Below, in pieces: positions 1 through 8,145 of a DNA stretch of 64,000 nt. Source of the DNA: an uncultured Sphingomonas sp. (GTDB taxonomy: Bacteria > Pseudomonadota > Alphaproteobacteria > Sphingomonadales > Sphingomonadaceae); assembly GCF_937871615.1 (NCBI RefSeq), contig NZ_CALMPA010000038.1, forward strand, positions 1 through 64,000, read 5' to 3'. Position 1 is the stretch's first letter, and every line of letters begins with the position of its first letter. The notes below the pieces were generated by a model that saw only the letters and a program-made list of their open reading frames with translations, did not search any database and was not told where the DNA came from. The translations under genes were made by a program, and so were the position numbers.

Positions 1-2
1 GT

Positions 3-698
3 CCGTCCAATCTCCGCCAAGCATGCTCAAGCTTCACGATTTTTGCAACAGAGCCCTACACCTATCGCTACCCGCTGCGTGAATGGGGCTGGGGCCGCGA
101 CGCCTGCAACGAACGTATCCGACAAGCCGGGTTCGAGGTGCCGGCAAGCTCGTGCTTCTTTTGCACGGGCATGCAGTGCAACGAGGTTCGCGCTCTGCCC
201 GCATGGTGCCTGAGGCTCATCATCCTCATGGAAGCCCGCGCGAAGCCGCGGCTGAAATCCTGCGAAGGACTATGGCGCTCGACCACCAAGGGCTTGCGCG
301 GCCGTGAGGCGCGGCCTGGATCAATGACCCGGTTCATTCGCGACGAAGGGCTGCTCCCCGCTCATGAAATCGACTGGATCGCCGGCGAGGCGAACGCAGA
401 CCTCGCCGCATTTCTCAGCCGTGCCGCCGCACTTCCCCTCGAAAGGCGCCCGACCATGCGCAGCTGGATCAACGGGTTCATCGCCCATGAGGTTCGCGCT
501 CCCGACCCCCATCCCGAAAAGCAGGAGGATCGAAGGCAATATGATGCTGAGCCGCGCCAGCCATTCCCGATCCCACCACCCTCACAAGCGCGGGCGCACA
601 AGACAAATCCCGATTTCTCCGCCCGCCGATCCGGTCAGGAGTGGAGGGGGAGGGGAGTGTCGGGCTGCGAAGAAGCGCCCCCGACACATGGAGACTGA
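3..698 (+). CDS. PAPS-reductase-like protein, C-terminal part (cut by window start)
   Basis: The frame is open from the first bases of the window, so the N-terminus, which would carry the ATP-pyrophosphatase-type nucleotide-binding loop, lies outside. What is visible resembles the C-terminal half of plasmid- or phage-borne phosphoadenosine-phosphosulfate-reductase-like proteins: YPLREWGW, a Cys, and then the paired-cysteine motif SCFFCTGMQC around position 150-180, followed by MEARAKP and RPGSMTRFI. In this superfamily the cysteines bind a cluster or take part in sulfur or adenylate chemistry. The last ~65 residues are rich in Pro, Arg and Glu and look disordered. The next gene follows after 3 bases. 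The family call is moderate and the substrate is unknown. Confidence 0.55.
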   Translation, partial: PSNLRQACSSFTIFATEPYTYRYPLREWGWGRDACNERIRQAGFEVPASSCFFCTGMQCNEVRALPAWCLRLIILMEARAKPRLKSCEGLWRSTTKGLRGREARPGSMTRFIRDEGLLPAHEIDWIAGEANADLAAFLSRAAALPLERRPTMRSWINGFIAHEVRAPDPHPEKQEDRRQYDAEPRQPFPIPPPSQARAHKTNPDFSARRSGQEWRGRGVSGCEEAPPTHGD

Positions 699-701
699 CC
701 A

Positions 702-1193
702 ATGGCCACACAGAAGATGAACATCGGCCCCGTGCCCTACGACGAAGCCTGCGCCCAGCTTGGCTCGACCCCCGACTTCGCCGAAGTTGCCCGCGCCGAG
801 TGCCATGCCTATCGCGCCGCGCTTATCGCCCACTACGGCTGCCCACCCGAAGGGGCTGAACTGCGCATCATCGGGTCACCTCATGACTTCGGGACATACT
901 ACGAAGTCTACGTCGTCTACGACGCCGAGATCGACACCGCACTCGATTATGCCCTCATCGTTGAACAGGGCCTCGCCCGCTGGGAGGACGCCGGTTTTCC
1001 CGCCCCATTCACTTATGGCGCGCGCGCCAGCACCGTCGAACGCCATTTCGAGAGCCTCACGCAGCTTGTTGCCGCCGTCATCGCCGGCCTCGATGCCGCA
1101 GGTGCCGAAAAAGGCGAAGGGCGCGAACGGCTCGCCCAAACATGGCCCGATGCGGCGGCTATCGCCGCCTCGCCTGTCAACACCACTGACTGA
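702..1193 (+). CDS. Conserved-looking plasmid protein, 163 aa, unknown function
   Basis: I do not recognise the family. The product is a soluble, acidic 163-residue protein with a mixed alpha/beta pattern (ELRIIGSPHDFGTYYEVYVVYD near residues 53-75) and no signal peptide or membrane segment. Start ATG lies 3 bases after the preceding stop, so the two are probably co-transcribed. Third-position G+C bias and steady amino-acid composition support coding. It sits in a run of small plasmid genes of unknown role. Confidence 0.65.
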   Translation: MATQKMNIGPVPYDEACAQLGSTPDFAEVARAECHAYRAALIAHYGCPPEGAELRIIGSPHDFGTYYEVYVVYDAEIDTALDYALIVEQGLARWEDAGFPAPFTYGARASTVERHFESLTQLVAAVIAGLDAAGAEKGEGRERLAQTWPDAAAIAASPVNTTD

Positions 1194-1219
1194 GGTTCGA
1201 ACACCACCGGGGCCGCTTC

Positions 1220-1606
1220 TCAATTGTCGCGTCGCGGCCCCGGCTCGGCCACGCTCCCGCGGTCCCGGATAATAGCAGCCCAGCGATCGAGCAGCAGTGC
1301 CGCTCCCATGTCATGGCGCGCGATATCCAGGCCACGGGTTTCCATTTCCAGTGCAATCGCCTTGACGCAGCGCGCGCTTTCCTCGCGGACCGCACGTTCA
1401 CTGATCGCCGCCATCACCCCAATCGCATGAGCAATGGCATCGCCCGGCAACGCATTATCGGCCCTTTTTTCGTCCTTGCACGGTTCCGTATCCAGCAGCG
1501 CCAGCACCGATCTCAAATGATAGGTCGCAGCTGCATCGCTCGCGATGTCGGGCATCCCTAGCGCTTCGCGCACCAACTCCCGCGCAGCCTCGCGATCCTG
1601 TCTCAT
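1220..1606 (-). CDS. Hypothetical helical protein, 128 aa
   Basis: I do not recognise the family. The ATG at 1606 gives MRQDREAARELVREALG and a largely helical 128-residue protein with evenly spaced Ala, Arg and Glu. The frame stays open upstream to 1792, but that extension is Cys- and Arg-rich and does not look coding, so the internal start is preferred. An AAGGA-like ribosome-binding site lies about 15 bases upstream. It is convergent with the gene ending at 1193. Confidence 0.55.
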   Translation of the reverse strand: MRQDREAARELVREALGMPDIASDAAATYHLRSVLALLDTEPCKDEKRADNALPGDAIAHAIGVMAAISERAVREESARCVKAIALEMETRGLDIARHDMGAALLLDRWAAIIRDRGSVAEPGPRRDN

Positions 1607-2084
1607 GGTCACCACCGGATCCTTTGGGATGCCCAAACATGCACAGCGTTCTACTTCCTCTATCTCAGCACCATCTCGCAAACAGCCGGTAGCGACCGTC
1701 CAACTATGGACGTCGCCAGCCCGAAACCGGACATTGGAAACCTGAAAAGAAGCAATCAGGCGCGAACACCTTTGGGCCTGGGCCTTGGACATACGTGTCC
1801 GCTGCCCGGTAACCGAAGCTGCCGGCTTGCTTCTTTTGGGAAGGTTTCCACGCCTTCACCCGCGTCTCCGCGAGCGGTTTCAAACTATGGCAAAGCCGCC
1901 CGGAATACAATCGAACATTGCACCCTCCGGTCGCCTCCGGCGGCGAGACGGGAAAAGAGCTAAGGGGGAGGTGCATCGTTGAGAGCGCTCGTCCGGCTCT
2001 TTGCCGCATCAGCCTCGTCGCCCCGCACGACAGGCTACCGGCCCCCGAATCCCGTCCCGAAACACTGGTGCAGGAGACACCACC
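1607..2084. other. Divergent intergenic region, no gene supported
   Basis: About 480 bases between a minus-strand gene starting at 1606 and a plus-strand gene starting at 2085. Open frames here on both strands are rich in Pro, Arg and Ser and look like shadows. It presumably holds promoters for both flanking genes. I see no clear -35/-10 pair. A GGGGGAG stretch near 1963 resembles a ribosome-binding site, but no convincing gene follows it. Confidence 0.4.
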
Positions 2085-2561
2085 ATGGTGATTACCTTTC
2101 ACTTCGGCGCAGCCGGCCACCCCGTCAGCTGGATCCTCCACGGGGTCTATGGGACTGCCTATGGCGTGGCGCTCGCCGCTGCGCGCACCTGGCACGCTCG
2201 CATGCTCGAAGAACGACAAATAAAAACGCCGCCGGGCGGACAGTTCGTCATTGCCGTCAATGGGGACTCAGTCGTCCGATCCGACCTCTTGTTTGAGGCC
2301 GATTATTTTTGCCGCCATCAGGAGCCCGACGACTGCTCGTGGCTGTGCCAGTTCCAGGGATTTCCCCTCGCAATTCCCGAACAGGCCAAGCAGGTCGTAA
2401 CCGATGAACTGCGGCGACGCCTCATCGACATCGGATTCCTCATCCCTCGCGCCGAATGGGAAGCCCGATACCCCCAGCAAGCCGACCTCTCGCGCCAGTT
2501 TCGCGCCCTCATGCAGCGCGATTGCACTTCACCTTCCAACGATAGGAGTAACCTGACATGA
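2085..2561 (+). CDS. Hypothetical protein, 158 aa
   Basis: I do not recognise the family. The ATG at 2085 is preceded by CAGGAG about 10 bases upstream, which decides this start over longer in-frame options. The N-terminal half (VITFHFGAAGHPVSW, then GVYGTAYGVALAAARTW) is followed by FVIAVNGDSVVRSDLLFEAD and a charged helical C-terminus. No membrane segment or motif was recognised. Its stop overlaps the next start by four bases (ATGA), so the two are translationally coupled. Confidence 0.65.
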   Translation: MVITFHFGAAGHPVSWILHGVYGTAYGVALAAARTWHARMLEERQIKTPPGGQFVIAVNGDSVVRSDLLFEADYFCRHQEPDDCSWLCQFQGFPLAIPEQAKQVVTDELRRRLIDIGFLIPRAEWEARYPQQADLSRQFRALMQRDCTSPSNDRSNLT

Positions 2562-2863
2562 GCCGATACGAACCCAAAGCGCATGCAGATGCCGTCCGCA
2601 CGCATGGGCCGCTGACTATTGGCATTGGCTGGGACGCCCCCCTCAACACCTATTTCGCCGCAGTCCATAGAGACAACGACAATGTCGACGACGAGCATCG
2701 CGAGATTCTCTGGATCGGGACCTCTTACGGTGAGATCGCAGAGCCGGAGACTGTCATCGATGCGATCACGCACTTTGCGGATGTCGATGGCGACCTGGCA
2801 GCAACCCTTCGCGCCGACCGGCTTCGGGAAGGTCACCGTCCGCGCTCGCCCTGGATTCGCTAA
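2558..2863 (+). CDS. Hypothetical protein, 101 aa
   Basis: I do not recognise the family. It is a small protein with the start MSRYEPKAHADAV and a central GIGWDAPLNTYFAAVHRD stretch rich in acidic residues (DNDNVDDEHREILWIG). The start overlaps the upstream stop by four bases and has GGAG about 10 bases upstream. Small proteins with this FxGWDxPLxTYFA pattern are common on alphaproteobacterial plasmids as far as I recall, but I cannot name a function. Confidence 0.65.
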   Translation: MSRYEPKAHADAVRTHGPLTIGIGWDAPLNTYFAAVHRDNDNVDDEHREILWIGTSYGEIAEPETVIDAITHFADVDGDLAATLRADRLREGHRPRSPWIR

Positions 2864-2877
2864 GACCCCTGATCACA

Positions 2878-2893
2878 GGGCGCGTTCGCGCCC
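2878..2893. repeat. Short perfect hairpin between small genes
   Basis: GGGCGCG and CGCGCCC are separated by TT just after the stop at 2863. There is no T-run, so it is not a standard intrinsic terminator. It could attenuate transcription or protect mRNA ends. Confidence 0.4.
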
Positions 2894-2956
2894 GCTGACA
2901 GGTGAGGGGGAGACGGGGCTGCGAGCTGCGATCATGCGGCTGCGAAGGAAACCGCG

Positions 2957-3304
2957 ATGACCCCCACCGCTCCGAGCGAGCCTGCCTCGCAGGTCACCCT
3001 GAACCCGGAACGCCCGCGCCCGCCGACGCGTGCCGAGCGCGCCAACCCCATCCTTCTGCTCCCCGCGATGCACCAGCTCCGGGCCCTCGATCCCGACGTA
3101 CAAGCGTGCTTGCGCGACCTGTTGCTCGATCTTCAGTGCGATGCCCGATTGCGGGCAAGGGCCAGCTGGGACGCGCACAAACCGCCTATGGCGGCCTACT
3201 GGGCCGCGGTGGGCGTTTATTCCGGTCATATCGCCCGCGTGCTCCGTCGAAATACGCAATCCGGTCGACGGCGCCAGCCGGATTTGTTCGGGAAGGCCGA
3301 ATAA
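2957..3304 (+). CDS. Hypothetical protein, 115 aa
   Basis: I do not recognise the family. A Pro-rich N-terminal ~30 residues is followed by a helical domain (LPAMHQLRALDPDVQACLRDLL) and a basic C-terminus that ends RRRQPDLFGKAE. No membrane segment is present. An AGGAAA-type ribosome-binding site precedes ATG 2957. It lies in a co-directional run of small genes with almost no spacing. Confidence 0.6.
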   Translation: MTPTAPSEPASQVTLNPERPRPPTRAERANPILLLPAMHQLRALDPDVQACLRDLLLDLQCDARLRARASWDAHKPPMAAYWAAVGVYSGHIARVLRRNTQSGRRRQPDLFGKAE

Positions 3305-3305
3305 C

Positions 3306-3485
3306 ATGTCGTGCGATCAACCAGGCGCCCGCGCGACAGCGGCCCCGCGTCCACCGGAATGGGATGATCCACCCGGTTACGACCGCAAGCTTGGCCGAAT
3401 GCGCACGCCGAGCGACGACTTCTACGACCACCGAATGCTTGTCCTCCAGCGCATCCGCCGATCTCTCGCCACATCGAGGAAATGA
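3306..3485 (+). CDS. Small hypothetical protein, 59 aa
   Basis: ATG 3306 lies one base after the preceding TAA and gives MSCDQPGARATAAPRPPEWD and then DDFYDHRMLVLQRIRRSLA. The position and codon use argue for a real small gene coupled to its neighbour. Nothing identifies a function. Confidence is limited by the short length. Confidence 0.45.
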   Translation: MSCDQPGARATAAPRPPEWDDPPGYDRKLGRMRTPSDDFYDHRMLVLQRIRRSLATSRK

Positions 3486-3558
3486 TCGCTTGCGTGCGTC
3501 GGCCTCACTGGCCGACCCCGGACGATCACATCATCACCGCCAGCTCGAAAGGAACACC

Positions 3559-4092
3559 ATGGCCGAACCCTTCGCCGCCCAGAACGCCATCAGATCGGCA
3601 CCCACAATCGTCCGCATCCCGCATATTTTCCTCGATTGCGATGGCGTCCTCGCTGATTTCGACACTTACGCCCGCTCCTATTTCGGTATGCATCCGCGCG
3701 AAGTGGAGGCCGAACTGGGCTCCAGACGCTTCTGGAAGATGCTCGAAGCCAAGGGCAACTTCTATCGGGATCTGCCACTGATGCACGACGCGCGAACCCT
3801 GTTCGACGCTGTCTCGCATCTCAATCCGACCATCCTGACCGGATGCCCCCGCGGCAACTGGGCCGAAGCGCAGAAGATCGCATGGGCACAGGCCTATTTT
3901 CCCGGCGTTCCCATCATCACCTGCCGCAGTGCGGACAAGCGGGATCACGCTATGCCTGGCGATGTGCTGATCGACGACTGGCCGCAATATCGTCACCGCT
4001 GGATCGAGAAGGGCGGCGTATTCATCAGCCACTATGACGCGGAATCGTCGCTGGCGACATTGTGGGCACACTATCCCGAGCTGGTCGCATGA
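3559..4092 (+). CDS. HAD-superfamily 5'-nucleotidase (deoxyribonucleotidase type C-like)
   Basis: The protein has 177 residues. The HAD motif I, FLDCDGVLADFD, lies near residues 23-34 and has the two Asp of the catalytic DxD, in the DxDGVLADF form typical of the NT5C-type 5'(3')-deoxyribonucleotidases. A TILTGCPRG segment supplies motif II and DVLIDDWPQY the acidic motif IV. The start with AAAGGAACACC upstream is preferred to the long frame open before it. These enzymes dephosphorylate (deoxy)nucleoside monophosphates; phage and plasmids carry them for nucleotide-pool control. The next gene starts inside its stop codon (ATGA). Confidence 0.75.
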   Translation: MAEPFAAQNAIRSAPTIVRIPHIFLDCDGVLADFDTYARSYFGMHPREVEAELGSRRFWKMLEAKGNFYRDLPLMHDARTLFDAVSHLNPTILTGCPRGNWAEAQKIAWAQAYFPGVPIITCRSADKRDHAMPGDVLIDDWPQYRHRWIEKGGVFISHYDAESSLATLWAHYPELVA

Positions 4093-4397
4093 CCTTCGAA
4101 AACATGTGCCTCGACGAGCTGCTGCTCTGCATGTCGGCCAAAGCGACCCAGTTCGAAAAACTGGCGGCTGCTAGCTATACCTCGAATCTGCTCCGACGCG
4201 CGGCGGCTCTTTTGAACATGCTCGAAAGTGAACGCGGCGCACTCGCAGCGACACTGGATGCCGCATGCCTCGCGCGCGACACCGTGGGAATTCTCGGGAC
4301 CCCCGCCGAAGCGATCACCATGCTGGGCGAGGAGAACGCCGGGCTCCGAGCCGAGCTCGGCACCCTTCGAGCTATGCCATCCAGGTCCACGCCATGA
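4089..4397 (+). CDS. Hypothetical helical protein, 102 aa
   Basis: It starts by ATGA overlap with the nucleotidase gene. It is almost entirely helical, with a likely coiled-coil section (AAALLNMLESERGALAATLD, later EENAGLRAELGTLRAM). No family was recognised. Its stop again overlaps the next start, so three genes from 3559 to 4726 form one translationally coupled unit. Confidence 0.6.
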   Translation: MTFENMCLDELLLCMSAKATQFEKLAAASYTSNLLRRAAALLNMLESERGALAATLDAACLARDTVGILGTPAEAITMLGEENAGLRAELGTLRAMPSRSTP

Positions 4398-4726
4398 ACC
4401 ATCAGCACCAGTTGACGCAGGAACAGCGCGATTGGCTGACCGTTCGCATCCAGCAACTTCGTTCCCGAATGCGAGCAGCCGGTCCGTTCCGTCAGGCAGG
4501 TATCCATCGAACCATTGAAGGCATGAAGCAACAGCTGCGCTCAGGGATCTGGAAGCCCCACGACCTCACCGGCGATTCCGGCATGGGCACCACGCGCTCG
4601 TCTTCCGCGCCCATCTCGAATGTAGCATGGCCCGCTCCGCCGCCGTCGCCGTTCTGCAGTCCTGCCTCGAGGATCACGCCCTCGGTTGACTCGCCCGGCG
4701 ACATCGCTGACCATCCCGATCCATGA
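4394..4726 (+). CDS. Hypothetical protein, 110 aa
   Basis: The start MNHQHQLTQEQRDWLTVRIQ overlaps the upstream stop. The first ~50 residues are helical and basic (QQLRSRMRAAG); the second half is rich in Pro, Ser and Thr and probably disordered. I do not recognise the family. It overlaps the next gene by four bases. Confidence 0.5.
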   Translation: MNHQHQLTQEQRDWLTVRIQQLRSRMRAAGPFRQAGIHRTIEGMKQQLRSGIWKPHDLTGDSGMGTTRSSSAPISNVAWPAPPPSPFCSPASRITPSVDSPGDIADHPDP

Positions 4727-5052
4727 ACGTCGCACCCATGATCCATCCCGAAGTCCGACAGGCGGTGGCGCGATTGTTCGACCTCGCACAAAGCGACACG
4801 GGCCAGGCACGCCGGGTCGCGGATTTTCTCATGGCATGGTGGAATGCGACGGATTTCGGTGGCTTCGACATCGCCGACCTCTTCTCTCTCGACCGTGCCG
4901 TTGCCGCCGACATGGCCACCGTCTTTGCCTTCCTCGGTAGCCACCCCGGTGCGATCTACGCTGACGCCTTCGAACTCGAAGACGCGATGAAAGCCCTCAT
5001 CGCGCTCTGGCGACCCCAGATGATCACACAAGAGGGTGCCGACAGTGCCTGA
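4723..5052 (+). CDS. Small protein resembling DUF7673 plasmid proteins, 109 aa
   Basis: The sequence MIHPEVRQAVARLFDLAQSD is followed by VADFLMAWWNATDFGGFDIA and a C-terminal helix with FAFLGSHPGAIYAD. The AWWNA...GGFD pattern matches my memory of the DUF7673 family, which is common on proteobacterial plasmids and has no known function. The ATGA overlap with the upstream gene makes it the last of a four-gene coupled unit (3559-5052). Confidence 0.6.
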   Translation: MNVAPMIHPEVRQAVARLFDLAQSDTGQARRVADFLMAWWNATDFGGFDIADLFSLDRAVAADMATVFAFLGSHPGAIYADAFELEDAMKALIALWRPQMITQEGADSA

Positions 5053-5391
5053 CCGCGGCGCAGTGGCAAACGTGGCGCTTACCGCACCGGTGCTCCGCGT
5101 GACATATTGAATTACCCTCAACCCATCGGGTCATTTCGGTAACCGAGAGACCCCCGGATCGGCGTGACGGTCGCGCGACGATCGAGCGCGCAACCATACG
5201 CTGATTCAGCCCGCCATTCCGCAATCGCACCCGTGATCGTCCCGTCCGGGCGGTTCGATGCGATCCCGCCGGTCCCGAAGGGACCGGCGGCCGCAAAATT
5301 ACGGCCCGGCGCACACGAAAACACGCACGCGAAATCCGGCTTCCTCGTCTCTCATCTTACCGGAAATCGCGCCCTTCCCGGAGATCCATCC
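5053..5391. other. Gene-free spacer with an 11-bp perfect hairpin
   Basis: About 340 bases without a convincing gene. CCGCCGGTCCC at 5266-5276 and GGGACCGGCGG at 5280-5290 form a perfect stem with a GAA loop, followed by AAAATT. The hairpin could be a weak terminator for the small-gene operon or a leader structure for the gene starting at 5392. The frame of that gene is open back to 5164, but a ribosome-binding site is seen only at the later start. Confidence 0.45.
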
Positions 5392-6597
5392 ATGACCGTT
5401 CGCAAAGCCGCGCGCTGGTCAGCGCGCGAACTCGCCCTGTTGCGGGCCCACTATCTGACCGAAGGGAGCGATGTCGCCGCCCGGCTGCCTGGGCGCAGTT
5501 GCCACGCGATCCACGTGATGGCGCACAAGCTGGGGCTGGAGACCACCCACCGCAGTCCTGCGCCCACCGCCCGGCTACAGGGTGCCGCGCTCGACGAGGC
5601 GATCCGGCTGCGCGAAGTCGACAAGCTTTCTTTCGCCGCAATCGGGAGGCGCTTCGGGATATGCGAAGCGAGTGCCTGCAACGCCGTAACGATCGCCCTT
5701 TGTGTGCGACGCGGCTATCGCCCCGCCGAGCGAGACGCGCGCGGCCGCCTTACGCCCGCCGGCATCGATCGGTTGCGCTACGCGCTCAAGAAAGGCCTGA
5801 AAGGGATCGATATCCAACTGCGCCTTGGCGTTTCGGCCGCATGCGTCTCCGAGCAGCGGCGGCGCTACAGCCGCGAGCTGCTGGCCCGCGGCAAAGCTCC
5901 ACTCCCGCCGCCCGGCGGCGGCGACGCCTATTCGGGCGTCAAATTGACTTCAGCGCAGCGCAAGGCGGTCGAAGCGCTGTTCATGGAGGGGTTCGGGACC
6001 ACCAAGGTCTCCCAGCGGAGCGGCGTTTCCAAAACCAGCTGTATCCGGATCCGTGAGCGCCTCGTGCGACGCCTGCGCCGCAAAGGCCAGTCCCTGCCCG
6101 GATGTGACGCGGCTGGCGTTCGGCATATTCACGCGGAAAGCGCACGGTTCGTCACCGATGAACAGCGGCGATTGCTGCGCGCGATGTTGCTCGACCGCAT
6201 ACCCGTTCGGCGTGCCGCCCTTGATCTCGCGATCGGGGGCTCCACTGCCTATCGCATCCGCGACGAACTCGCCGCTGAACTCTCCCGCGTGGGGCAGGCG
6301 CTTCCCTCGCCCAATTTTCCCGGACGAGTTCGGTCGCACGCCGCTCCTGACCCCTTCTGGCCCCCGGCAAACCCCAAAGAGATATTTGCCTTCCGCTGTC
6401 TACTCCAGACAATGGGCTTTGCAGAGGCCAAGGACCAGTGGCGGGAGACCCGGCGCGAGGCCCGAAGGGCCGAGCGCGCCGAAAATGCCCACAGGTCGCT
6501 CAGCTTCGACGAGCAGCTTGCCCGCGTCGCCGCCGGCGAAGTTGGGATTACCAGCGCCTTCGTGCGCCACCATCTCCAACCGTTGATCACCGCCTAA
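5392..6597 (+). CDS. Multi-helix-turn-helix protein with SANT/Myb-like N-terminus, 401 aa
   Basis: ATG 5392 follows GGAGATCCATCC. Residues 1-45 (RWSARELALLRAHYLTEG, then LPGRSCHAIHVMAHKLGL) look like a SANT/Myb-type or GcrA-like DNA-binding helix bundle. After that I see four separate helix-turn-helix-like units: SFAAIGRRFGICEASA, IDIQLRLGVSAACVSEQRRR, TTKVSQRSGVSKTSCIRIRE, and VRRAALDLAIGGSTAYRIRD. A C-terminal ~90-residue helical part is rich in Arg and Glu. It is probably a DNA-binding plasmid protein, regulatory or structural. It is not a known replication initiator as far as I can tell. Confidence 0.65.
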   Translation: MTVRKAARWSARELALLRAHYLTEGSDVAARLPGRSCHAIHVMAHKLGLETTHRSPAPTARLQGAALDEAIRLREVDKLSFAAIGRRFGICEASACNAVTIALCVRRGYRPAERDARGRLTPAGIDRLRYALKKGLKGIDIQLRLGVSAACVSEQRRRYSRELLARGKAPLPPPGGGDAYSGVKLTSAQRKAVEALFMEGFGTTKVSQRSGVSKTSCIRIRERLVRRLRRKGQSLPGCDAAGVRHIHAESARFVTDEQRRLLRAMLLDRIPVRRAALDLAIGGSTAYRIRDELAAELSRVGQALPSPNFPGRVRSHAAPDPFWPPANPKEIFAFRCLLQTMGFAEAKDQWRETRREARRAERAENAHRSLSFDEQLARVAAGEVGITSAFVRHHLQPLITA

Positions 6598-7569
6598 TAA
6601 TTCACGCCTGATGCCGGGCAGCGTCCGGGCACCGCGCATAGCTTCGATTCCTATGCCGAGCAGATCGACGTAATCGACATCATTTCCCTCATCGTCGGAC
6701 CAGCTCATATCGGCCTCGTTCTCGCTGATCGCGAACTGGCACTTGATGTGGGTGAAGGTGCGGAATCGTTCGGGGCAGCTTCTGGGTTGGACGGAGATAG
6801 AAAAGAAAGAGAAGGAGGGGAGGGGGCGTCACCCGATCTGCGATCGGGCCGGGCTCTATTGCGCTAGGCTCCCACGGCCGCTGCGCGGCCGCGCTCACCA
6901 AGCTCCACGGAACCTCGTCCTTCGGCCGAGTTTCCGCCCCTTGCGGGGTCACGATCCCTGACGTGGCCGGCTTCGCCGCCTGACAAGACGTCCCTGGCGG
7001 GCCAGCCTCATTTGCCAGACCGGACGGTTCGAGGACGAACCGCCCGGTATCTGCCTCGCACCAGGTCGTTCATCGCACCCTGCGCCACCCCCGCCAGTGT
7101 CCCGGCGTTGCAGACCCCCCCACCGGGGTCGGCGGCAAAGGGGAATCGGCCGCAAGCGGCCGATATTTTTGTTTGTCTGGAAGCCGCCTCAACAGAAATA
7201 CCGGGCCGCAAGCGGCCCTACGGTTTCCACCGCTGCGCGGCGGAGCCTCCGTCATTTCTGTTGACCCCGGCGGAGGTGCCTGCGCCTTGGGCCACAGGCG
7301 AAGGTGGCTCCGGGTGCGATGAACGACGAAGCCCCCGCTTGTGCTCGGCAGATCAGGATGGAGTTGCCCTGACGGGCAACAATTTTTTCGTGGGCCGCTG
7401 CGCGGCCGTTGCAGGCTCAGGTTCACCAGGCACGATGAAATCTGTCAAGAAAACAATGTGTTATGCGTAGTTTGAGGTCTTTGATATAAGGGAATCACCG
7501 GACGGGGACGGTCCCCGGAAGGCTCAACCACCCGGCGCGGGAACGCCGGAACGAAATGGAGTTAAGACT
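6598..7569. repeat. Gene-free kilobase with repeated G+C-rich palindromes
   Basis: No convincing gene. Two palindrome types recur: GGCCGCTGCGCGGCC at about 6877-6891 and 7392-7406, and GGCCGCAAGCGGCC at about 7149-7162 and 7204-7217. A related CCGCTGCGCGG lies near 7233. The copy at 7149 is followed by ATATTTTTG and could terminate transcription; the one at 7392 is preceded by TTTTTTCG. Such clusters are seen as transcription barriers, mRNA-stability elements or plasmid maintenance sites. The last ~70 bases hold the leader of the DUF736 gene. A minus-strand frame near 6600-6783 is readable but runs into the antisense of the upstream gene. Confidence 0.5.
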
Positions 7570-8073
7570 ATGAACCTCGGTAATCTCAAGCTGAACGCCA
7601 ACGGCTTTTTCGTCGGCAAGATCGCCACCGTCTCGGTCGCCATGACCATCTGCCTGCGCCCTTGGGAAGCGCGCAAGGAGAACAGCCCCCGCTTTGAAAT
7701 CCTCGGCCTCACGCCCGCCCGCACCTGGGTTCGCGTCGGGTTCCTGTTCGAGCAGTCCATGAAGGACACCGGCGAGGCTTTCTTGCAGGGTTCGATTGAC
7801 GACCCGTCGATGAGCAAGCCTCTCTATATCGCTTGCTTCCGCGAGGATGACGGCAGCTACAATGTGGCGTGGAGCCGCCCGCGCCGCGCGCGCAACGATC
7901 TGGCCCCGATCGGTGACGCAGCCGATGGCCCCGCCGATGAAGGCGATGGCCTTGGCGAAAGCACCGCCCCGGCTGGTGACCTTGGCTTGCCCCCGGTCGA
8001 GCCGTCGAGCCGTCGCGGCCGCCGCGCCGAACAGGCGCAGGAACAGCAGCAGGAGGAAACCGCCAGCGCATAA
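7570..8073 (+). CDS. DUF736 family protein
   Basis: The 167-residue product begins MNLGNLKLNANGFFVGKIAT and contains VAWSRPRRARN near residue 100, the pattern of DUF736 proteins: a small beta-rich domain common on alphaproteobacterial plasmids and integrative elements, with no proven function. The family usually ends near the WSRPRR motif. This one has a ~60-residue acidic and then Glu/Gln-rich tail. GGAGTTAAG precedes the ATG. It is followed closely by a DUF2493 gene, a pairing typical of such elements. Confidence 0.75.
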   Translation: MNLGNLKLNANGFFVGKIATVSVAMTICLRPWEARKENSPRFEILGLTPARTWVRVGFLFEQSMKDTGEAFLQGSIDDPSMSKPLYIACFREDDGSYNVAWSRPRRARNDLAPIGDAADGPADEGDGLGESTAPAGDLGLPPVEPSSRRGRRAEQAQEQQQEETASA

Positions 8074-8145
8074 GAGAAGGTTGGGCCGGGGCGCGGGAAC
8101 GCTCCGGCCCGATCCGCGCCAGCCAGACGAAATGGAGTTTCAACC

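Noticed and set aside
6400-6783. Minus-strand readable frame (SENEADMSWSDDEGNDVDYV)
   Set aside because: Looks protein-like for ~60 residues but runs into the antisense of the multi-HTH gene with no ending of its own; at most a gene remnant.
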